Positions 56,493 through 64,000 of a stretch of 64,000 nucleotides of DNA are shown here, piece by piece. A program made the position numbers and the translations under genes. This DNA is from Ypsolopha sequella (lineage: Eukaryota > Arthropoda > Insecta > Lepidoptera > Ypsolophidae). The notes below the pieces were generated by a model. It did no database searches. It had not been told where the DNA came from and was given only the letters and a program-made list of their open reading frames with translations. Each line of letters begins with the position of its first letter. Positions within the stretch are counted from its first letter, which is position 1. The stretch lies in NCBI GenBank assembly GCA_934047225.1, contig OW203991.1:8060001-8124000 (forward strand), written 5' to 3'.

Positions 56493-57089
56493 ACAAAATG
56501 CTCCAAAATGTACAACTACAAAATGCTAATGCTCCCATCTAGTTACTCGATACATAGGGTTGCCCACGGTGCGCCCATAGTCTATGTGGAACACACACGG
56601 CTTCCACGAACAAGGCCGGCTTAATAGTCCGAATAACTTAGACCAATAAAGAGAATTACATGTAACGTTTATGATATACCTTCTCGGAAATCATCTTCAC
56701 TGTTTCTCGGTATTAAAATGATTCCTATTATCATATACCTAAGCCAAATGCGACACCGAAACAAGACATGATATAACGGAAACCGGAAACTGGCTATAGT
56801 ACTCGTCCATACGAACAACTTATACCACGGAACCAACCCTCTAATCGCGAGAAAAAAATCAGCTGTTCCGTAGAAAAGTTACTCGAACAAAATGTATGAA
56901 ACTACCGTGTTTTTTTCCTCGCTTTCTCGAATATGAGTCACAGTTACTTGTAATAAATATATTTTATATTACAGTAAAATTATATTTACAAGGGGAACTT
57001 ATTCCATAATATATTAACTATATCCCGGGAAGTTATTTCAGAGAATCAGTCGAGACGAGATACTCCAGCAAAACATGCATCGAATTGGT

Positions 57090-57805
57090 TTAGGCGAAAA
57101 ATGCCTAATTCGACAAATGACTAACGGCTAAAAAAGGACCAGTTCGCAAAATGCCCAAATCTGAAAATGTCTAATTCTAAAAATGACTAATTCTACAAAA
57201 GGCCAATGTTTTAAATGACTAGATCTGCAAATGACCAATTCTTAAAATTACTAAGTTTTTGAAACAAAAAACTATAAACTATACATTATTTATTATAAAT
57301 ATTTTTTACGGCCCACGCACAAAAGGTCCCGTACTACCAGACAACGGATTCGGAACCCTAAAACACTTCTATAGTAAATATATTAACGGCAATGGTGTCG
57401 ATTCGGCGCTTTGACTTTAGTCAAAGATTCGGCGCAAAACAACTTATTTGACAGGACTAACCTTATTTTGAGCGTCCTGTCTTTGTCTTTGCGGTACAGA
57501 GTGAAAAAGATGGAACGCTTAAATTAAGTTTAGTCCTGTCAGATAAGTCAAATCGTGTTACACCGAATCGACATCAATAGGGCCTACCACCCATCACGTT
57601 GGTACGGAATAAATCATCAGTGAAAAGTGGGCGTACGTTGGTTGGCTAACAGTACCGGACGTGTCGTATTGTACCGTGAAAAGTTTGTCATTTTCAGAAT
57701 TAGTCATTTTTAGAACTGGTCATTTAAAGAATTAACCTTTTATAGGTTTAGCCATTTCAAGAATTAATACTTTACCGCATTGGTCATTTGGCGACTTGGG
57801 AATTT
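57090..57805. mobile_element. Fold-back element with minisatellite arms
   Basis: 57090-57255 holds a run of degenerate units of about 15 bp (AAATGACTAATTCTA). 57685-57805 holds the same units inverted (AATTAGTCATTTTTAGAA, CTGGTCATTTAAAGAATT). Between them lie a GGTTCCGTAC piece (57310-57365), a GATTCGGC MITE (57385-57588) and a SINE scrap (57590-57640). Confidence 0.7.
57385..57588. mobile_element. MITE, GATTCGGCATAACACG family, copy 3
   Basis: AATGGTGTCGATTCGGCG at the left, ACACCGAATCGACATCAATA at the right, inner CTTATTTGACAGGACTAA arms. A 12-bp inverted duplication (GCTTTGACTTTAGTCAAAG) is added at the left. Confidence 0.8.
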
Positions 57806-58074
57806 CTAGACTATAACTGCCTGTGGCTGTCTGTGTCCACTCTTCCGGATAGAGCTAGAAAGCGCTTGATCTCCTCTAATGAAGCATCACATTGCAGCGC
57901 TTCCATTATAATATCCATAACTTAAGGTTTTACTATCTTAATTGCAGGTTTACTACGCCGTTTTTACGATGCACCGCGTTGCTTAATGAAAATGTGTTGT
58001 GAAATGGCGAACTTTCCTCGTAAGGCTGAACTCTTGTGGCATTAATTTTCATACTAACAAGTCTTGAAATTCCG

Positions 58075-58640
58075 TTTTTAGGGTTCCGTCAAACGGCAAA
58101 ACTATTCAATAATTTTTCGGGGAGTCTCATACAAGAAAAAGAAGCATATTTTTTTCTTACCCTGTATATTTTGGTGAATAACAACAATATATATGTCATA
58201 ATAGTGATAATAGCAACATTAGGTGACAAAAACAAGCAGCTAAAATGGTAACGCCTTGAAATAAATTCGCGGCTCCCGCTGAGTACGGAACCCTAATATC
58301 TTAACCGCTATATTTTTCCTGTAAACATTACGTAATTAATAACCATTTTTTTTTACTTTTTTCTGTTTTTGTTTCGGTGATAAGGGACATGAAAACGTTA
58401 CAAATGCTACTTTTTCGAGTTTTTTTGTATGGGATAAATTTTTTATTTTATTTGCCGTGTTAGAGGCCATGTTAAAACGTATTCAACTGGATACATACAT
58501 ATATAGAACATATTATATGGCTGTTGAGCCCTGTGACAGACGGACAGACAGACAGACAGACGGACGTACGGACGGACAGACAGATAGACAGCGAAGGCTT
58601 AGTGATAGGGTAATTCGGCACTATTCGGGTATGGAACACG
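58075..58640. repeat. GGTTCCGTAC repeat with GACA/GACG microsatellite
   Basis: TTTTAGGGTTCCGTCAAACG, GAGTACGGAACCCTAA, and the tract GACGGACAGACAGACAGACA at about 58537-58592. Confidence 0.82.
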
Positions 58641-58919
58641 AAAAAAAAAAACGAAAAGAAAATCTCAGAAAATTATTCATAGAGTAAAAATATTTCATAG
58701 AGTAAAAATATTTCATATCATTTTTGTACTTCCTACAGAAAAACTGACGTTTCAAAATTTTTGCTTTATTTTCTTTATAACCGATTTATAAAATCATCCA
58801 ATAAAATTATCCAATTGTATGTCGTAGAATATTTTACACAAACGCGTTCTCAAACTTATTTGTTAGCGGTTATCCGGTTTCATTAAAGAGGCATTGATGA
58901 AGATATAACATTAGACAAA
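58641..58919. other. Intronic sequence, no clear feature
   Basis: A short direct duplication of AGAGTAAAAATATTTCATA near 58680-58715; otherwise unique. Confidence 0.5.
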
Positions 58920-59290
58920 ATTACATTTAATTTGAACCGCGACTTTCGCAGTAAATTAGGAGATACGTTTGTATGTAAACAGCTTGAGGCTGCCGGTGTA
59001 ATTCCCCTCAGAATGCGTAGTGAAGCGAAATTCTTGCCGGCTTATTTACAACGCAAGTTTTGTTTATTTACGATTTTATTCCGCCGCAAAAGGGTTAGCT
59101 CCGGATTAAGGCCTTATAGTAGTCAAACTAATTACAAAGTTTACGATTTCATCGGACGGCGTACATTGAGTTGTCTCTGTGAGTTGTAAGTGAGTATTCT
59201 GAGTGATAGGTCGAGTGAGTTAACAGCCTTTATTGTCGCCGTGGAAGCTCAAGCGCAGAGGGTTGCCATTGTAGTGGAAGTTTTTCTGAG
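58920..59290. promoter_or_regulatory. GC-richer unique intronic island
   Basis: Holds an 85-codon plus-strand frame without recognisable domain, with a donor-like GTAAGT at its end (near 59188). No repeat match in the window. It could be a non-coding exon or enhancer; neither can be shown from sequence alone. Confidence 0.3.
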
Positions 59291-60689
59291 TTGTCGGGAA
59301 TTTTGATACGTCACATGTTTTGTTTATTTTAGTTAGGGAAATAGTAGAATGTTTCCATGAAAGCAAAGTGGTATAATTACAGCGAGGGCAACATATAGAA
59401 TATAGAGCGATTTTATAGTAGATGTACTGAATTGTACTGAAGATTCTGAAGTAGATTTGCCGCCCAAAAAGGAAACAAATTTAGTCTCGAGTAAAACAGT
59501 CTTCTTTTTAGTTTCCGTACGAGGAAAATAAGTATAAAACGTTTTAATATACAATTCCCATAGCTTAATTTCAAAAAGACTTTTTTTTTAAATGGTATTT
59601 AATATGCGCCATTTTAGGACATAGTTTTCATTATTTTGGTATGTAAATTAACCATTATTTTTTTATGATATTTAAAGAATTGTCGGTTATGACGTCACTT
59701 GAGAATTTGAGGCGTTATGCTGATTGTGACGTGTGATTACTTCTATAAAAATTTGTCTGTCTCTATCTGTCATCAATCTGTCAAATCAATCGTCAGCAAA
59801 TTTTTATAGCAAAGGACACATTTCTAAACAGCCATTTCTCAAGTTACGTCAAAGAAGGCAAATGAAAGTTGCAGCTTTTTCGTAAAAATATTCATCATCA
59901 TGAAACCTCAAGTTCTGAAATACGGCTCATTAAACCTAAATCTCGAAATAGTTTTCGAATTAAAACACCTTAACATAATTTAATCTAAGCGAATTCATGA
60001 ACTTTTACTTTGTGTTTTTAACTAAATATTTCGTAGAAACTAAAACAATAAATACTTTTTTTGTATTTTGTGCTTTTACCTACTTAGTCAAATATTATAA
60101 TAACTCGAACCTTAAGGTATTTTACATTAGAGGTCAGTTTTCTGACACACCAATTTCCTATGCAGTGAATGACGTGTGTGCAATGCCTTTACTAAAGCTG
60201 TAAATACGAAGCAAGATTTAAAGACCCTTTTTAGGTAGACACCCTTTGAAAAAAGTTGTTTTTGAAAATATTCAAGAAAATGGTAATTTATTTTAAATAT
60301 TGATTTTTGTATCTAGCAACCCATTGAGACGCCATGTTTGAAATGATATCGCTTGTTACCGCGCGCGCTATGCGAGGTATGCTGATTGCTGAGTGCGCAA
60401 TTCGAAGAAGTCAAGTTTTATTGGAGACCACTTGAGCCTAGTAATAAACACTTATAAATAACTTCATGCCCTTTTTATGAATGCCATGACAGGTAACATA
60501 ACAAAGATAGACCAAAAGTATTATATTCCTTGGACCAAACTCTCCGTTGTATTTTTGGTAGCACAATAATAATGGTCTACACTACAATATAAATGCTGTA
60601 AGTAATTTTATTAACTACAGTTATTTTATTAAGACGGTACTTTACGAAAGCGCTGTGTAATTTTCATTTTCTATATGAAAGTAGTTTAT
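59291..60689. other. Intronic sequence, no clear feature
   Basis: Unique AT-rich DNA. A CG-containing patch is at 60350-60375 (GTTACCGCGCGCGCTATGCG). Confidence 0.4.
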
Positions 60690-60950
60690 TTTTTACCAGC
60701 CTGCTCCCGCGGCTCCACCCGCGTTTATTCTTTGCTCCGTTTTCGGCTTGTTTGTTATTTTATCAACACCTCTTAGAGCCTATAATATGTTGACTATGCT
60801 CACTACGATGGAAATAAAAAAAACCACACCCAAATCCCTTGAATTGTTCTCGATTTAAAACGATTTAACCCATTTCATTTAAAATTTCGCAAATAAATTC
60901 AATGTACAGATTAGAAAACTACAGTCTTATTTTTAGGGTACAATGACTAT
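60690..60950. repeat. Diverged copy of the 7123 repeat
   Basis: CCGTTTTCGGCTTGTTTGTT, TTATTTTATCAACACCT and GAATTGTTCTCGATTTAAAA correspond to 7123-7492. The 5' TACTAGCTTTTGCCC is altered to ACCAGCCTGCTCCC. Confidence 0.55.
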
Positions 60951-60956
60951 TGAAAA

Positions 60957-61475
60957 AGGTCAAGTGCGGGTCAGACTCGCGTAACTAGGGTTTCGTATAG
61001 TGGATAAAAAAAATTGACATTTTGTTTTCGTGAATTTCTCAACCGCTATATTTTTCCTGTAATCTATACGTAAATACATATTACCATGATATTTTTCTTA
61101 TTTTTCGATCCACCAGTTTTTGAGATAAGGCGGGGGACATACACTGTTTTCTGGTTTTTCAAAGTTTTCTCGAAATCAGTGACAGTAAATATAGTTTTTG
61201 CAATCAGCTCTTTAATATCTACAATTTTATACTCATATTGTATTTTTAAGATTTTTTTCTGTCTTGTATTAGAAATATTTTGAACAATATCAAATATTTA
61301 ATTTTTTTTCCACCGTCTTATGTGGGCAAATTAATGCTATTTTGTGTCAAATTTCAAGAATCTTTAACGGTGCTAAAGTTATGAGGCTGTGACATGCCGA
61401 CGGACGGACGAACGAACAATGGAGTCTCACCAAAATGGTACCTTTTTTACCTTTTACGTACTACGGAACCCTAAA
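60957..61475. repeat. GGTTCCGTAC repeat, nearly full copy
   Basis: Starts GTCAAGTGCGGGTCAGACTC and ends TACTACGGAACCCTAAAT, with GACGGACGGACGAACGAAC near the right end. Confidence 0.75.
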
Positions 61476-61539
61476 TTAAAGCTTGCAAGAACACGAATAC
61501 GGATGGCGCTGTCTATATTTATTCTTTATTGTACACAGA

Positions 61540-61625
61540 TACATTAAAATTATGATTATTTACAATAAAAAGCATGTACAGAGGCGAGCTTATCTCTGAA
61601 AAGAGATTTCTTCCGGTATAATACA
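61540..61625 (-). repeat. LINE 3' tail
   Basis: GAGGCGAGCTTATCTCTGAA then AAGAGATTTCTTCC on the plus strand, the complement of the tail at 40290. Confidence 0.65.
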
Positions 61626-61944
61626 TATTAAGTATAATACAAGAACCTCGGCGCGTAAGTTCGACTCGCACTTGACTTGATTATGAAAATTGAAAACCCA
61701 CTGGTCTGTGTGAAAACCACATTTAATAGCTTTCTTTCGAAACATTTAAACGAAATAAAAGTTCGGTTTTATTGCACCCTTTTTTCCACCCCATTGCTTT
61801 AAACATAAAACCACCCTTCACTACGACATATCGTTATAAACATAAAAATATAATCATAGAGATTCACCCTAGAACGATTAATCGATAACTATAAAAAATT
61901 TCAAGTTTCTAAGCTCGAATAAATTTCCATTTCTTCAACTGATT

Positions 61945-62570
61945 TTTACGTCCCAACGCGATGGGAGCCCTATCGCCGTCCTTCCGGCACAAATACACGC
62001 CGTTTAGGGCATGCAGGTTTCCTTACGATGTTTTCCTTCACCGTTCAGCAAGTGGTAAGTAATAACAAATACTATGTACCAGTGGCATGCATAGAACATT
62101 TTTCCGGAAAAGCAATCAGAAGGTTAAGTTTGACAATAAAAAAAATATGAAAAAAATTAAATAACACTTTGAAAAAATAAAATTTTGTATGAAAATGTTC
62201 TTTCTAGGGTAGGCAGTGCCTACCCTGACGTCATACAAACTTTCTTTTTTCAAAGTGTTATTGAAATTTTTTCATATTTTTTTTTATTGTCAAACTTGAC
62301 CTTCTGATTACTTTTCCGGAAAAAAATTCTATGCAGCCACTGCTATGCACATAAATTCTGATAAACTAATTGGTGCATGCCCGACCGAGGATCGAACCTG
62401 GATCTCAAGATTGAGAGGCAGCGTTTTACCCCTGAGCTACCGCCACTTAATAATCGTCGGCGAAACGTGGGTGTATCGAGTATGGACTGTCACTTGCATT
62501 TCACGGTTCACACCCGGAACACCTCTGACACCCATTCAGGGATTCATGTCGTGACGATATATATTTTAAA
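61945..62570 (-). mobile_element. tRNA-derived SINE split by a hAT element
   Basis: The minus strand at about 62447-62374 is a tRNA-like head (GTAGCTCAGGGG A box, GGTTCGATCC B box). The body at 61945-62079 (TTCACCGTTCAGCAAGTGGT) matches 5935-6050. Both halves are separated by 62080-62342. The tail GGGATTCATGTCGTGACGAT is shared with 47735-47945. Confidence 0.75.
62080..62342. mobile_element. Non-autonomous hAT element inside a SINE
   Basis: Starts CAGTGGCATGCATAGAACAT, ends TATGCAGCCACTG. Flanks CTATGTAC (62072-62079) and CTATGCAC (62343-62350), one mismatch. Same family as 10799-11227, single-copy right end. Confidence 0.87.
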
Positions 62571-62778
62571 TTATTTATTTTTCTTCAAATGTTGAAAAAT
62601 CAAAATGATCTAGCAATCACGTGAGTACGTGAAGTACAGCCACCAAAAGAGATAGGTAACCAAGCGCGTGAGTGATATGTATGATACTTGGTCAATACAT
62701 ATCATATATATAGAGGTACACACGTGCACTATTGATTAAGTATCCTTCATCTCATCAATAACAATGGGTCAATGGGTC

Positions 62779-63192
62779 TTAAGAGGCTATGCGAATTTTA
62801 TTTTTGTCACTGTCACTCCAAGCGAAAAATCGCGCAGTGCGTGAGGGGCGGATTCGGGGCGAAAGCGAAAAATGTTAGTTTTACAATTTTTATAAAAAAA
62901 GTAAAATAGCTAGCAAAATTCCAAATATCAAATCTCTAGATATTGTTGAATCACACCTAATAAAATATGTTTGAGTTTATGGTTCCTATTCGTCAAACGA
63001 GGAGAAAAAGTGTGTTTGAAGACCTCATTTCAACAATTATTTCTATCGAGGAAAATGTATCCAAACATGTTTTCCAATTTCAAAACCCTAGATTATATAG
63101 TCAAAATGCATATACCAGAACCTGATTATAATTTTCCGTGTATTTCATGAAATAGACAGAAAAGAAACACCCGTATTTTTTTCGCATATCTT
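62779..63192. mobile_element. Worn TTAA-type element
   Basis: TTAAGAGGCTATGCGAA at the left and TTCGCATATCTTTGG at the right (TTAA lost). The interior GAAGACCTCATTTCAACAAT and ATTTCTATCGAG match the TTAA family. Confidence 0.55.
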
Positions 63193-63224
63193 TGGTCTGG
63201 CAGATCCCACGCACTACGTTGAAT

Positions 63225-63500
63225 CAAAATCAAATCAAATCAGCGTTTATTTGTTTAATTGTTGGTACATTCATTGGATGTAACATTGTGGTTGATCATA
63301 AGTCCTCAGAAATCTGCCAATGAAGGCGTACAAATATTTAGTATAGCATGCATCGTGATCATAATGTCCAAAATAATAATGAAAAATGTCAAGATAAAAG
63401 TTACAAATAGTATTATATTATATGTAAAAAGTGTATTATGTATACCTACTTTACAAAATAAACTATTTGAATATAAAATTTAACTTTGAATTTGAATAAA
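63225..63500 (+). repeat. LINE-type 3' tail region
   Basis: AATCAAATCAAATCAGCGTT at the left and TACAAAATAAACTATTTGAA... TTTGAATTTGAATAAAA at the right, the latter being the plus-strand version of the tail at 1062. Confidence 0.55.
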
Positions 63501-64000
63501 ATATTTATTAATACTTATAATTTAATAATATAGTATCTTGATCAAAGCGAAGACGCAGGCAAAAGTTGTTGAGTAATAAGATGAATGCGTTTTACTAATG
63601 TGTGTAGTAATTTAGTGCGAAAAAACTACAAAACGGATAATCGGATTTCGAAACGTTCTTTTACCCTTATTTATTTACATCCAAGCCAAAAAAAAGTTAT
63701 CGTAAACACGAAAATTACTTAATATTTCCGAAAATCGTCACCAGATAGTACTTCATGTATGAAAAAACTACTTTCTTATTTAAATAACACGTTAGCAAAC
63801 AAACAGAAGAGCACAAAAGCACCAGGAACAGAATTGCTTGTATGACCAAGGCCTGCGCCTGCAGTCTCGACAAAGATTGTGATCGCTATCCTACCGATTT
63901 CGGTCGTTAAGTTATGAAAATCTAATTTTAAAAGTTTTGTGTAGTATCTACAGTCAAACTATCGACTGAAATCGGAAGCGAATTCGATACGCTTCCGATT
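63501..64000. other. Window end, no clear feature
   Basis: Unique AT-rich DNA. Near the end CGATTTCGGTCG and GACTGAAATCGG are similar words in opposite orientation. No DM-domain exon is seen. Confidence 0.4.

Larger units (their letters stand above)
5597..64000 (-). other. dsx: Inferred giant dsx intron upstream of the common exon
   Basis: No exon of dsx or of any other host gene could be recognised from 5597 to the end of the window. The DM-domain cysteine/histidine pattern was looked for by eye and not seen. The simplest reading is that all of this is one dsx intron leading back to the DM exon. It is dominated by small DNA transposons, retrotransposon ends and low-complexity sequence listed below. 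An unrecognised nested non-coding gene cannot be excluded. Confidence 0.7.

Noticed and set aside
5597..64000. DM-domain exon of dsx
   Set aside because: Looked for the Cys/His zinc-module pattern on the minus strand; none seen, so it is presumed outside the window.

Overview
The window is AT-rich, repeat-filled insect nuclear DNA, almost certainly from a moth or butterfly (Lepidoptera). The only host gene I can support is doublesex (dsx), the sex-determination transcription factor, on the minus strand. Two exons are visible. The exon at 5453-5596 encodes most of the shared part of the DSX dimerisation domain and ends in a clean GTAAGT donor. The exon at 423-517 encodes the female-specific tail and ends in TAA. 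The two join in phase, so the window holds the exact point where female and male dsx transcripts diverge, together with the complete 4.9 kb intron between them. The DM (DNA-binding) exon is not here and should lie beyond base 64000. The male exons should lie before base 1.

From 5597 to 64000 the window is, by inference, one very long dsx intron (at least 58.4 kb) with no other recognisable host gene. It is packed with small transposons. (1) hAT-type elements with 8-bp target duplications lie at 10799, 13831, 27037, 35718, 45025, 51114, 53869 and 62080. (2) Elements bounded by TTAA (piggyBac-like sites) lie at 11405, 20170, 22383, 27811, 31000, 33459, 34327, 48561, 49049 and 62779. (3) Mariner/pogo-type elements and many fold-back MITEs are present. 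(4) 3' ends of LINE retrotransposons and tRNA-derived SINEs are scattered throughout. (5) The lepidopteran 'GGTTCCGTAC' repeat with GACA/GACG microsatellites recurs. (6) Minisatellites lie at 1482 and 55285. Many elements are nested: a LINE end inside a fold-back at 43021, a TTAA element inside a fold-back at 34211, a hAT inside a SINE at 62080, and a LINE inside a MITE at 19723.

Decayed transposon coding sequence is recognisable for hAT (28250-28543 and, less surely, 35864-36187), mariner (around 14977), pogo/Tigger (around 42130) and several LINE C-termini (13545, 18917, 25515, 43235). Three less AT-rich stretches with no repeat match (16880-17230, 37190-37615, 58920-59290) are the best candidates for conserved regulatory DNA inside the dsx intron. 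All boundaries were read by eye; no alignment or database search was run.
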